Positions 1 through 8,127 of a DNA stretch of 64,000 bases are shown piece after piece (the stretch's first letter is position 1; every line of letters begins with the position of its first letter). The stretch lies in NCBI GenBank assembly GCA_900540905.1, contig UQHR01000007.1, positions 15,100-79,099 of the forward strand, read 5' to 3'. The notes beneath the pieces are model-generated. The model was not told the origin of the DNA. It ran no database searches and saw nothing but the letters and a program-made list of their open reading frames with translations. Made by a program: the position numbers and the translations under genes. This DNA comes from an uncultured Collinsella sp. GTDB taxonomy: Bacteria > Actinomycetota > Coriobacteriia > Coriobacteriales > Coriobacteriaceae.

Positions 1-463
1 GAGACAGCAGCAGGCCACCCGAACCGGTAATGGCGCAGGTCATTTGGGCCGTCGGCAGCACGGTCGCGGCACCCTCGAACAAGTCGCGGGCGCAAGCGCG
101 GACGTCGGTGTGGTGACGCTGGTACTTGGCGTAGACAATCTGGTTGTCGTCGTTGAGCACAGCGAGCTTAACGGTGGTGGAGCCCACGTCGATGCCCAGG
201 TGCAGGTTGCCGCGGGCGGCCTCGGGATTGAAGATCGCGCCTTCGGGGGCCTGGGCGGCGGTGGCGGCTAGGGGCTCAGCGGCGGTGGCGGGCTCGCTAG
301 CGACGGACGTCTCCCCTGCCGCGTTCTTGGCATCGGCAACAGCCTCGACAACTTTCTCGGCAGCCGCGGTCGCGGCCTTCTGCGCGGCGTCCACCACGGT
401 GGGCGCGGCCTCGCGTGCGGCGGCGATCATGCGGTCCTTGATGCCCTCGACGAGTTTGCTCAT
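1..463 (-). CDS. 2-hydroxyacyl-CoA dehydratase activase-like ATPase (N-terminal part only)
   Basis: The gene runs off the left edge, so only about 154 N-terminal residues are visible. After an Ala-rich, probably helical leader of about 85 residues comes LGIDVGSTTVKLAVL, the phosphate-1 motif of the ASKHA/BadF-BcrA ATPase fold, followed by a second glycine-rich ITGSGG segment. In this family the ATPase drives an electron from a [4Fe-4S] cluster into a 2-hydroxyacyl-CoA dehydratase. Large (about 1400 aa) members of unknown substrate start in this way, but total length cannot be judged here. The ATG at 463 follows GGAGAGA. It lies 12 bp downstream of the TetR gene stop, so the two genes are probably one operon. 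The Ala-rich leader is unusual for the family. Confidence 0.75.
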   Translation of the reverse strand, partial: MSKLVEGIKDRMIAAAREAAPTVVDAAQKAATAAAEKVVEAVADAKNAAGETSVASEPATAAEPLAATAAQAPEGAIFNPEAARGNLHLGIDVGSTTVKLAVLNDDNQIVYAKYQRHHTDVRACARDLFEGAATVLPTAQMTCAITGSGGLLLS

Positions 464-475
464 CTGTCTCTCCTC

Positions 476-1186
476 TTAGTTGTTGGACTCGACGGTTGCG
501 GCGGTGTCAGCCGCGTCCTCAAGCTGCAAGTTCAATAGCTTCATGCCGTATTCCGGCACGTTGATATCGATGGGTTGGCCATACAGGTCACCAGGGCGCA
601 CAAAAGCGAGCACCGTCATAATGCGCGCCATGGCCTCGGGCGATTCGGTGAGCCCACGCTCAAACCAGCGCTGAATCATGCCGACCTCGGCACTCACGAC
701 GTAGGTGACGTAGTAGTCAAAGAACGTGCCCAGCGCCAGGCCCAAAATGCCCGTCTGCGCACGCGGCACCACAGCCTCACGAGCGGTGTCGATGATTCTT
801 TTAATGAAGGCCTGGTCGCCGCCCGGACCCAGCAGCGCACCGATCAAGTCGCGGTTGGCCGCAAGATAACGCAGCAGCTCAACCGAACCGGGTGCCGGCT
901 CGAGCTCATCGATGTTGTGATAGAGATCGGGCAGCTGAGCTGCGGTGATGAGCTCAATGCGCTCACGGATCTCGGCCAGCAAGCCGCCCTCGATTTGATT
1001 GATAAAGTCGGGGATATCACGGTAGTGCGAATAGAACGTGCGGCGCGTAAGGCCGGCGCGCTCGGTGAGCGACGCAACGTTAATGCGCGAAAGGTCGCCG
1101 CTTTCGGCAAGCTCGCTGGCAAGCGCCTGGCGAAGGGCACGCTGCGAGCGAAGGGACCGGCGATCGCATTTCTCGAGCTGGGACAA
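476..1186 (-). CDS. TetR/AcrR-family transcriptional regulator
   Basis: A 236-aa protein with an N-terminal helix-turn-helix (about residues 10-60) of TetR type: the RINVASLTERAGLTRRTFYSHY segment matches the conserved region in which a Tyr/His follows the recognition helix. The remainder is a helical ligand/dimer domain whose ligand cannot be told. The start is a TTG at 1186, chosen because AAGGAGGA sits 4-5 nt upstream and no in-frame ATG lies near. It is directly upstream of, and co-oriented with, the acyl-CoA dehydratase activase-like gene and is likely its co-transcribed local regulator. That regulatory link is inferred from position alone. Confidence 0.8.
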   Translation of the reverse strand: MSQLEKCDRRSLRSQRALRQALASELAESGDLSRINVASLTERAGLTRRTFYSHYRDIPDFINQIEGGLLAEIRERIELITAAQLPDLYHNIDELEPAPGSVELLRYLAANRDLIGALLGPGGDQAFIKRIIDTAREAVVPRAQTGILGLALGTFFDYYVTYVVSAEVGMIQRWFERGLTESPEAMARIMTVLAFVRPGDLYGQPIDINVPEYGMKLLNLQLEDAADTAATVESNN

Positions 1187-1278
1187 GCGTCCTCCTTGTT
1201 ACTCAGCCTGTGCGCTATTGCACAGTGCGAGTATTATTGCACACCGTGTGCATCAACACGTAAAGGCAATATTTGGGA

Positions 1279-1307
1279 TGTGACAAAGGGACAGTCCCTT
1301 TGTCACA
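1279..1307. repeat. Perfect 14-bp palindrome carrying the AAAGGGAC core
   Basis: Arms 1279-1292 and 1294-1307 are perfectly complementary around a single base. They start immediately after the stop codon of the HAD phosphatase gene. The core AAAGGGAC/GTCCCTTT is shared with five other short hairpins in this window (10216, 20051, 22319, 30271 and 61005). It may act as a terminator for the HAD gene, or be one member of a REP-like family. Confidence 0.6.
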
Positions 1308-2165
1308 TTATTCGATTACGGTGCGGGAATTCTGCTTGCGCATGGTGGCGAGCATGTGCTTGGGAACGGCATGGGCCATGCAGCTGCCGATGGTTGCGCT
1401 CGCGGCGGCCTTGGCAGTATCGCTGCCATTCTTGGTGGCATAGCTGCGACGGAAACGCTTGAGCATGGCGATGTCGTTGCCGCCGTCGCCGTAGACCGCG
1501 ACCTCATCCTCGGCAATACCGTAGTAGCCCGCCAGCCAAGCCACACTCTCGCCCTTGTTGCACGTCACGTCCGTGATCTCGAACATCACCGGATCAAACG
1601 GCGCGTTGACCACACGGTCCGAACGCTCGGCCAGATATGCCTTAAGGTCGCGCTCCAGCTCGGGCGAGATCACGCGGCAGTTAATCTTGCACACGTCATG
1701 GCGCAGGATGTCACCGATCGACTGGTCGAAGTACTGCTCCTCGTGATACCCGCCGCGCGCACGCATGCCGCGCATCACAATACGCTTGATGGGGTTGTCC
1801 TTTTTAAAGCCCGCCTGATGCATCTCGAACGAACCGCTCGAAAACATGCCATCGGGCGTGGAGCAGTCAAAACAGATATCCGGAAACTCCTTGAGCAGCT
1901 CCTCGGTGATCTGTGGGTCGATGGTCCAGGTCTTGAGCACCTCGCCATGACTATCGCGCACGATTGATCCATTGGAGCAGCAGGCGTCAAGCGCCAGGCC
2001 CGTAAAGCCATGCTCGCCGATCGGCAGCGTCGAGCGTCCGGTCGCGGGAACCACATGCAGGCCAGCCTCGGTCAGCTCGCGAATGGCACGACGGATGGTC
2101 CCATCCGCCTCATGCAGGGCGTTCAGCAGCGTTCCGTCTAAGTCACTCGCAAACATCTTGATCAT
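1308..2165 (-). CDS. Cof-type HAD-superfamily phosphatase
   Basis: A 285-aa cytosolic HAD hydrolase of the Cof/YidA type. Motif I is FASDLDGTLL at the N terminus (nucleophile and acid Asp), motif II is the Thr of VPATGRS, and motif IV is YGDGGNDIAML near residue 225. A cap domain lies between motifs II and IV. Such enzymes dephosphorylate sugar phosphates or flavin and pyridoxal phosphates; the substrate cannot be assigned. AAGGAGAGG precedes the ATG at 2165. Length is typical. The gene stands alone between two unrelated co-oriented genes. Confidence 0.85.
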   Translation of the reverse strand: MIKMFASDLDGTLLNALHEADGTIRRAIRELTEAGLHVVPATGRSTLPIGEHGFTGLALDACCSNGSIVRDSHGEVLKTWTIDPQITEELLKEFPDICFDCSTPDGMFSSGSFEMHQAGFKKDNPIKRIVMRGMRARGGYHEEQYFDQSIGDILRHDVCKINCRVISPELERDLKAYLAERSDRVVNAPFDPVMFEITDVTCNKGESVAWLAGYYGIAEDEVAVYGDGGNDIAMLKRFRRSYATKNGSDTAKAAASATIGSCMAHAVPKHMLATMRKQNSRTVIE

Positions 2166-2279
2166 GGGCGTGCCTCTCCTTCGTCTGCACGATATTGTAG
2201 ACGAGAACGGGCGCGCCCAAACAATGGCGTCCCGGCGCGACGTGCCACTGCCTCCACAAATTCACGGTGCCCCAGTGCC

Positions 2280-3542
2280 TTAAGACATTCGCCATAAGCG
2301 ACTTTTCAGCCGATAAAACAGCGCTGTCATCAACGTCAGCACCGCCAACATTCCTGCGAATACAATCGCCGGAGCCCATCGACCATATGCGAGCCCGTAA
2401 ACCAATTGGCCAATAGGCGTTGCACAGGAAAGCATCATATAAACGAGTGCCAGCACTTTTCCGCAGAGTTCCTTTGGCGCTGACCGCTGAACAAATGAAA
2501 CGATTTCGACCGATGCAATGCTTGCCCACGCCATGACCCATGCCGAGCCGGCCGCAAGCGCGGCAAACGCTAATTCATTAGGACCGCTCAGTAGCGTGAC
2601 AATAATCGGTACGACTCCAAAACAGATCATCGCAACATATCGACATATGCCCTTGAAGGAAAAACGATGCGGCCAAATACCGACCAAACCACTGCCGACA
2701 AGACCACCTAAGCCCATAGCCACCTCAATAATCCCAACAAAGGATGACTGCATTCCGAGATGCTTTGCAACGATGACGGGAGCACCAATCGTTAACCCAA
2801 CTAACGCAAGGTTCAAAATAGCTGCAAGCAAAAACACAACGAGCAATGATGCGTTTTGCAACAGATACCGAATCGACTCCCGAAAATCGCTTCGGTATGT
2901 CGAGCAAGTCGTACTGTCCCCTGTCATTCCAGATGAGGCATTTCGCTTGAGTGCGCCCCCGAACAGCAGGGCTGACATCGCAAACGTCAACGCCGCGGTT
3001 TCGCATAGAGCATCGATACCGAAGCACCCATAGACTGCCGTCCCGACTACAGGCCCCAAGATATTGCTCGCCATGGTTATCTGCGAGACCAGCGCAGTGG
3101 CACGCTCAACCTTTTCTGGGCCCGTCATGCGCACCGTCTCAATTTGAAGCATCGGTTTCAGCAGCGATTGGATACCATATTGGACGCAAAGCATTGCTAC
3201 CACGACAACGGCAAGAGGCAGCGAACGCTTCATGGGGATAAACAACAGTGATGCAGCCATCAGAACAATGCCGAGCACCACAAGAACCCCGCGATGTCTC
3301 CCGCGATCCGCCAAGATTCCGCCAGCCGGAGTCGCAAGCACGCCCGGCACGAACGCTATCGCCGCGACGGCACCATATAACGTTGATGAGCCGCTGCAAT
3401 CGAACAAGTAAAGCGGGCACGCAAAGCACAGCGCCGACAGCATCGAATACGTGCACAGCTGCGCAACAAGAAGGCCAAAAAGTCTGATAGATCGTACTGT
3501 TTTTTGCGTCAACGAGACGCTACTCCTCCGCATTCCAGCCAT
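2280..3542 (-). CDS. Major facilitator superfamily efflux transporter
   Basis: About 420 residues with roughly twelve hydrophobic segments. The loop GGILADRGRHRGVLVV after the second/third segment is the MFS motif A (G-x-x-x-D-R-x-x-R). The overall pattern resembles the multidrug or macrolide efflux branch of MFS; the substrate is unknown. I place the start at the ATG at 3542, which has GGGGTGGG about 5 nt upstream; an in-frame ATG at 3560 would lie inside the operator palindrome. The gene follows a TetR regulator on the same strand, with two probable operators between them, suggesting drug-inducible efflux. Confidence 0.85.
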   Translation of the reverse strand: MAGMRRSSVSLTQKTVRSIRLFGLLVAQLCTYSMLSALCFACPLYLFDCSGSSTLYGAVAAIAFVPGVLATPAGGILADRGRHRGVLVVLGIVLMAASLLFIPMKRSLPLAVVVVAMLCVQYGIQSLLKPMLQIETVRMTGPEKVERATALVSQITMASNILGPVVGTAVYGCFGIDALCETAALTFAMSALLFGGALKRNASSGMTGDSTTCSTYRSDFRESIRYLLQNASLLVVFLLAAILNLALVGLTIGAPVIVAKHLGMQSSFVGIIEVAMGLGGLVGSGLVGIWPHRFSFKGICRYVAMICFGVVPIIVTLLSGPNELAFAALAAGSAWVMAWASIASVEIVSFVQRSAPKELCGKVLALVYMMLSCATPIGQLVYGLAYGRWAPAIVFAGMLAVLTLMTALFYRLKSRLWRMS

Positions 3543-3554
3543 AAGCCCACCCCT

Positions 3555-3575
3555 ATACATACCGTTAGTATGTAT
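3555..3575. promoter_or_regulatory. Probable TetR operator upstream of the MFS gene
   Basis: A perfect palindrome with 8-bp arms ATACATAC and GTATGTAT around CGTTA, 13 bp upstream of the MFS start codon. The geometry is typical for TetR-family dimers. A second, degenerate copy lies at 3622-3638. Confidence 0.65.
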
Positions 3576-3621
3576 TTAATGACTTGAAAAGGGCAGCCGT
3601 GGCTACCCTTACAAATCAATT

Positions 3622-3638
3622 ACATACCGTCAGTATCT
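3622..3638. promoter_or_regulatory. Second, imperfect copy of the TetR operator
   Basis: ACATAC-CGTCA-GTATCT has the same 5-bp spacer and TAC/GTA core as the perfect site at 3555-3575. It abuts the stop codon of the TetR gene. The centres of the two sites are about 65 bp apart. Confidence 0.5.
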
Positions 3639-3641
3639 ATA

Positions 3642-4304
3642 TTACCACCCAGCACGGTTCCATACGTCCCAAATCTGAGCCGTTGTCTGAAGCACTTCAT
3701 TACCCAAATCGAGCCCCACCGCGGCCGCCATCTGCGCCAAACATTGCGCGCGAGCGAGCATTCGATCTTTGGTCTCGAGCGGACGGAACAGCGGCAGCAG
3801 CCAAAGATTCGCCAACAACGATACGGCCTCAGCCGCTTCGCGCGGGCATTTGCACGCAATGGAGCCGTCGGCGATGCCCTCCTCGATCACTGGCAAGAGA
3901 CAGCCATCGGCCGACTCGTCGAACGAGCCCTGGTACTGCATCGCCAGTAGACGCGAGTTTTTTACCGGATCTGCCGCAGGATGCATGCGTGCCCATAGCT
4001 CAATTTGCGGAACGACAGACTCGGGCGCGTACAGTCGCTTGAGCTTTTGGGCTCCGGTCATATTGCCGATACCAAGCGTTGAGCGACGTTGCTCAACAAT
4101 CGGAGCCATTGCCCGATCAAATGCGGCGTTGAAAATCTCCTCTTTGCTCTTAAAGTGATGATAGACAGCGCCCTTGGTCATGCCATCGAGGCGGTCGACG
4201 ATATCTTGAATGCTCGTCCCCTCATAACCCTGTACGCAGAATAGCTCCAGCGCCGCGTCGAGAATCTTCGCGACAGTCTCCTCGGGATATTTATTACGAC
4301 CCAT
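3642..4304 (-). CDS. TetR/AcrR-family regulator of the adjacent MFS pump
   Basis: A 220-aa TetR protein. The N-terminal HTH includes QGYEGTSIQDIVDRLDGMTKGAVYHHFKSKEEIF, a canonical TetR signature ending in the YHHF helix. The C-terminal domain would bind an unknown inducer. I start it at the ATG at 4304 (MGRNKYP), the usual N terminus of the family; an upstream ATG at 4340 lacks a ribosome site. The MFS gene lies 100 bp downstream on the same strand with two palindromic operators in the gap, so repression of the pump is the likely role. Whether the regulator also controls itself cannot be seen. Confidence 0.85.
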   Translation of the reverse strand: MGRNKYPEETVAKILDAALELFCVQGYEGTSIQDIVDRLDGMTKGAVYHHFKSKEEIFNAAFDRAMAPIVEQRRSTLGIGNMTGAQKLKRLYAPESVVPQIELWARMHPAADPVKNSRLLAMQYQGSFDESADGCLLPVIEEGIADGSIACKCPREAAEAVSLLANLWLLPLFRPLETKDRMLARAQCLAQMAAAVGLDLGNEVLQTTAQIWDVWNRAGW

Positions 4305-4378
4305 AATCCGTCCATCCGCAACGCAAGTCTTGTGCCTCATTGCAGCATTTTAACGTTGCGGATGGTAGGCGGTCGATT

Positions 4379-4717
4379 CTATACCGCGGCGGGACCGTGC
4401 TCGCCGGTACGGATGCGGATGACTTCCTCGACCGGCTCGACCCAAATCTTGCCGTCACCGACGGCACCGGTGCGGGCGGCGTTGCAGATGATGTCGACAA
4501 TGCCGTCAACATGCTCATCGGCACAAATGAGCGTGAACTGTACCTTAGGGATCGTGTTGACAAGCAACTCATTGCCGCGCACGTATTCCTTCCAGCCATG
4601 CTGTGCGCCGCAGCCCTGCACCTGGTTGATAGTCATACCGCGAACACCGGCAGCAAACAGCGCATCTTTAAGAACCTCAAGCTTCTCGGCGCGAACAATC
4701 GCCGTAATCTTCTTCAT
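4379..4717 (-). CDS. glnK: PII-family nitrogen regulatory protein lacking the uridylylation tyrosine
   Basis: A 112-aa PII protein of normal length. Conserved parts are the N-terminal MKKITAIVR, the T-loop region (about 37-55), the B-loop TGAVGDGKIWV and the C-terminal RIRTGE. PII trimers bind ATP/ADP and 2-oxoglutarate and plug ammonium channels with the T-loop. Residue 51, the Tyr that GlnD modifies in enterobacteria, is Leu here (RGNELLV), so classical uridylylation is not possible at that site. The gene follows amt on the same strand, the usual amt-glnK pair. GAGAGGAA precedes the ATG. Confidence 0.93.
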   Translation of the reverse strand: MKKITAIVRAEKLEVLKDALFAAGVRGMTINQVQGCGAQHGWKEYVRGNELLVNTIPKVQFTLICADEHVDGIVDIICNAARTGAVGDGKIWVEPVEEVIRIRTGEHGPAAV

Positions 4718-4766
4718 AGTGAATTCCTCTCAATAATCAACGTATCCCTTTACATGAGACGCGGGT

Positions 4767-4859
4767 TTCCCAGGTGCCGCAGATTGGGTTGAAAGAGGAG
4801 CGCCGCGTACTTTTGTACGCAAGCGACGGTTTGAAACCCAAGGTGCGGTGCCTGGGGAA
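4767..4859. repeat. Long two-tier hairpin between amt and glnK
   Basis: Arms of about 28-30 nt (4767-4794 and 4829-4859) pair imperfectly. Inside them is a second perfect hairpin, GCGTAC-TTTT-GTACGC, at 4805-4820. It begins just after the amt stop. The design, an outer arm, an unpaired collar and an inner stem, matches five other intergenic hairpins in the window. It may attenuate transcription between amt and glnK. Confidence 0.6.
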
Positions 4860-4863
4860 GCCG

Positions 4864-6141
4864 CTAGTCAAGTCCCGAGAAGGAGGGATATGCGCTCTCG
4901 CCGTGCTGACTCGCATCCAAGCCCAGCGCCTCGTCGGCCTCGTCCACGCGCAGGCTGCCGTGGAGCAGTGCCTTGACCACCGCGGCGATCACCAAGTCGA
5001 GCACCAGCACAATAACGACCGTCACCACAATGCCCAGAACCTGCGAGACAAGCAGCGACACGTCGCCCGTGTAGAACAGGCCGCCCTTACCGGTCCACGA
5101 GAGCTCCGGCACGCAGAACAGGCCCGTGAGCACACCGCCCAAGATGCCGCCGATACCGTGGCAACCGAACGCGTCGAGCGCATCGTCGTAGCCAAACTTG
5201 GTCTTAAGATGGCTGATGGCCAGGTAACAGACGGGCGAGACGATCAGGCCCATGACCAGCGCTGCCCACGGCTCGACAAAGCCCGCACCCGGCGTGACCA
5301 CCACAAGGCCCGCAACCAGACCGGTGCTGGCACCCACCAGCGTGGGGCGACCGGTGTGCACGCGCTCGACGGCAAGCCACGAGACCATGCCCGCCGCGCT
5401 GGCCGTCACGGTGTTGAGGATGGCGAGCGCCGCCACGGCGTCGGCCTTAAACTCGCTGCCGCCGTTAAAGCCAAACCAGCCAAACCAAAGCAGGCCGGCG
5501 CCTAGCGCCACAAACGGCACGTTATGCGGACGATAGCTCACCATGCCAAAGCCGCGACGACGGCCGAGCATTGAGCAGAGAATCAGGCCCGTGAGACCGG
5601 ACGAAATGTGCACCACGTCGCCGCCGGCAAAGTCGAGTGCGCCGATGATGTCGCCGATAAAGGAGCCATCGCCGCCCCAGACCATGTGGGCGAGCGGCGC
5701 ATAGACCACGAGCAGCCAAATGCCCAGGAAGGCCGTCATGGCATCAAACTTAACGCGGCCGGCCAGGCTGCCCGTGACGATAGCGGCCGTGATCATGGCA
5801 AACGCCATTTGGAAGGCGATGTTGATGATTTGAGGGTAGACGGCACCGTCCGCGGCATTGCCCTCGGCCGCCTGCAGCACCTGGCCGAGCACCGGTAGAC
5901 ACAGCAGCTGGTCAAGGCCTCCAATAAACGGACTTGAGCCGTCGCCGCCGTAGGCCAGCGACCAGCCGGCAACAATCCACAGCACACCAACCAGGCCAAT
6001 GGCGCCAAAGCACATGAGCATGGTGTTGATGACATTTTTGCGCCTGGACAGGCCGCCATAGAAAAACGCCAGACCCGGTGTCATTAAAAACACGAGCATG
6101 GTGCAGATGAGCATAAACGTTGTCGATCCCGTATCGTACAT
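4864..6141 (-). CDS. amt: Ammonium transporter, Amt family
   Basis: A 425-aa polytopic protein with about eleven membrane segments and an extracytoplasmic N terminus. Hallmarks are LMTPGLAFFYGGLSRRKN near the N terminus, DFAGGDVVHISSGLTGL in the middle (the first pore histidine lies in VVHISSG) and GCHGIGGILGGVLTG (second pore histidine). It conducts ammonium in a trimer gated by the PII protein encoded directly downstream. The start at 6141 is preceded by AGGGGGAG; a reading frame extending to 6198 lacks such a site. The short hydrophilic tail is typical of actinobacterial Amt proteins. Confidence 0.95.
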   Translation of the reverse strand: MYDTGSTTFMLICTMLVFLMTPGLAFFYGGLSRRKNVINTMLMCFGAIGLVGVLWIVAGWSLAYGGDGSSPFIGGLDQLLCLPVLGQVLQAAEGNAADGAVYPQIINIAFQMAFAMITAAIVTGSLAGRVKFDAMTAFLGIWLLVVYAPLAHMVWGGDGSFIGDIIGALDFAGGDVVHISSGLTGLILCSMLGRRRGFGMVSYRPHNVPFVALGAGLLWFGWFGFNGGSEFKADAVAALAILNTVTASAAGMVSWLAVERVHTGRPTLVGASTGLVAGLVVVTPGAGFVEPWAALVMGLIVSPVCYLAISHLKTKFGYDDALDAFGCHGIGGILGGVLTGLFCVPELSWTGKGGLFYTGDVSLLVSQVLGIVVTVVIVLVLDLVIAAVVKALLHGSLRVDEADEALGLDASQHGESAYPSFSGLD

Positions 6142-6339
6142 TCGCTCCCCCTTAGTCGCACGAACGTTGTCGGCGCCCATAATGCGGCCGAGGGGCAACT
6201 GGTGTAGACCAGATACGGCGTTGTTAAACGCAGCGTTGTCGAATGGAAACGGTGCCGCAATCTTGGAAACGGCGCGGCAACGGGCGCGAAACGAACGGGA
6301 AATACGCGAGCAAGGGAGCCGTGGGCGCGCCCGTCCCGG

Positions 6340-7359
6340 CTAGCGCCGAAACAGCTCGTGGGCGCGGTCGCGGAGATTAGTTGCTCGAATGACACCTTCG
6401 TAGCGATTAATGCGCAGACGCGGGAAGGCGTTAAAGAAGCGTAGGTCGCGGCGGCTGAGTGACACGCTCGGCACCGGACGGCTCATGCGCTTGCCGGCAA
6501 GGCGACGACTGAGCGACGGACGCGGCATGCTCGGCGCGGCATCGGCCACGCGGCGGGCAGCGAGCGCCAGGCCGCGAGCACCATCCGAGATAAACGTCGG
6601 CATCGAAGCCTTCTCGCGCAGGGCATCGAGCGCCGCGTCGCCCAGCTCCGCCAGCCACGCGTTAACGGCACGGCTACGAATGTGCGTCTGTGCCACCGAG
6701 TCAATCGTCGAATCGGGAATGCGCTCGAGCATGGAGTCCGAGGCATCAGCAAGCGACTCGTTGATGCGGTCGGCAAGGTCGGCGCGCACACGCTCCAGCT
6801 GATCGGACAGGCGGCGCCAGCTGGCCAACGAGCATGCCGCGTCGACCATCATCGCGACCGCGACGATAAAGGCGGACAGCCGCACAATCAGCACCGGCAG
6901 ATGGCCAAGCAGCCCCAGCAATGCCGGCTCCACTAAACGGCAAATGCACAACGCACCCAAGCCAAACGCGCATGCCCAGTACAGACAGATGCGTCCGTGC
7001 AGGTTAAACGGCAGGTGCGAATAGTCCCAAAAGCAAGCGCCCGTTGTTTTTTCCAACAGCACGCCTACGCTGTACTCAATCACGCTGCATACGAGCGCCG
7101 CAGCGACAAACTGGCTCGAGGCATCCGGAATCCCGCGCAGCAGAAGCCAGCAGGCAATGCCGCCCACACCATAGATAGGGCAACACGGCCCCAGCAAAAA
7201 TCCACTGTTGGCAAATCGTCCGTGATTGAGCATGGCGCATACTGTCGACTCCCATGCCCAGCCGCAAAACCCGTAAAAGGCAAACGAGAGCACCAGTGCC
7301 GAGAGCGGGCAGGCGGCAAGCGTCGCGCCGTCAAACGCCATTTCAATCGCGGTTCCCAC
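6340..7359 (-). CDS. CmpB-family putative ABC transporter permease (membrane protein)
   Basis: A 339-aa protein. Residues 20-175 hold about five hydrophobic segments with FYGFCGWAWES, GFLLGPCCPIYGVGG and HGRICLYWACAFG, the conserved blocks of the poorly understood family annotated as putative ABC transporter permease (PF06541). The last 160 residues are Arg-rich and soluble. The reaction and substrate are unknown. The start is a GTG at 7359 with GAGGAGAGGG just upstream. The stop of the HD-domain gene is only 3 bp away on the same strand, so the two are translationally close and probably work together. Confidence 0.75.
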   Translation of the reverse strand: MGTAIEMAFDGATLAACPLSALVLSFAFYGFCGWAWESTVCAMLNHGRFANSGFLLGPCCPIYGVGGIACWLLLRGIPDASSQFVAAALVCSVIEYSVGVLLEKTTGACFWDYSHLPFNLHGRICLYWACAFGLGALCICRLVEPALLGLLGHLPVLIVRLSAFIVAVAMMVDAACSLASWRRLSDQLERVRADLADRINESLADASDSMLERIPDSTIDSVAQTHIRSRAVNAWLAELGDAALDALREKASMPTFISDGARGLALAARRVADAAPSMPRPSLSRRLAGKRMSRPVPSVSLSRRDLRFFNAFPRLRINRYEGVIRATNLRDRAHELFRR

Positions 7360-7362
7360 CGT

Positions 7363-7899
7363 CTACCCTCTCCTCTTTTCACTCGATTCGCTGTTCACAC
7401 CATCGTCAGCCTCGTCCTTGCGCCGCAGACGGCCGGCGACTGTCTCGCGCAGAGCACACCATTTATCTGCCAGGCATACAATCCATGCCTCACGACACGT
7501 CGGCGGCACCGGCACCAGCGGGAACATATGCCGCACGATAATATTCCGCTCGCGCGGCGTCAGCTCAAAATCTTCCTCCGCACGTGCTAGGGCAAAAAAC
7601 GGGTGGCGAAAGCCATGCAGCCGATGGCTTGGGTCGGGATCGTGCCAGTCATAGAGAAAGTAATCGTGCAGCAGGGCCCCGCGCAGCAACGAGGCGCGGT
7701 CGACCGAGACACCGACGCGGCCCAAGCGCTCGGCAAAGGACAGACTTGCCCGTGCCACCGAGGTCACATGCGTATACACCGTCACATCGCCATGCTGGAT
7801 AAACTCGCGCGTCAGGTCCAAGCGACCCGCTTGAGCCAGTTGACGGGCAGCATGGTCCACTTCGCACGCGATTTTCTCGGCACGAACGGCATCGGACAT
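7363..7899 (-). CDS. HD-domain phosphohydrolase-like protein
   Basis: A 178-aa cytosolic protein. TYTH..SVA, the LLHDYFLYDWH block (metal-binding HD pair), RHPFFALA and IIVRHMF supply the spaced histidines of the HD superfamily, whose members are metal-dependent phosphohydrolases. The substrate is unknown. The start at 7899 is preceded by GGAAGGAGG; a longer frame to 7944 lacks this support. It overlaps nearly end to start with the CmpB-family membrane gene. This pairing looks conserved in organisation but I cannot verify that here. Confidence 0.75.
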   Translation of the reverse strand: MSDAVRAEKIACEVDHAARQLAQAGRLDLTREFIQHGDVTVYTHVTSVARASLSFAERLGRVGVSVDRASLLRGALLHDYFLYDWHDPDPSHRLHGFRHPFFALARAEEDFELTPRERNIIVRHMFPLVPVPPTCREAWIVCLADKWCALRETVAGRLRRKDEADDGVNSESSEKRRG

Positions 7900-8127
7900 G
7901 CTGCCTCCTTCCAGCGACCCACGGCGGCAAGTCACGGCCTGCACGCAATGAATAAAATCATCATCGAATCTACCAGTATGGCATCGGACAAAACGTTTTG
8001 CCCCACCAGTTGGCGAATTACCGCGCCGCCGTCACATATCAAACGCCAAAATGTGCGAGACTGTCTTGTGCAATTGTGCCGGCCGAGGGAGCGCCGGCGC
8101 TCGATTCGCATGGAGTAACCCACAACG

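Noticed and set aside
575..1462. A 295-codon frame on the plus strand
   Set aside because: It is antisense to the TetR and HAD genes, has no family likeness and no ribosome site; it is a shadow produced by high GC.
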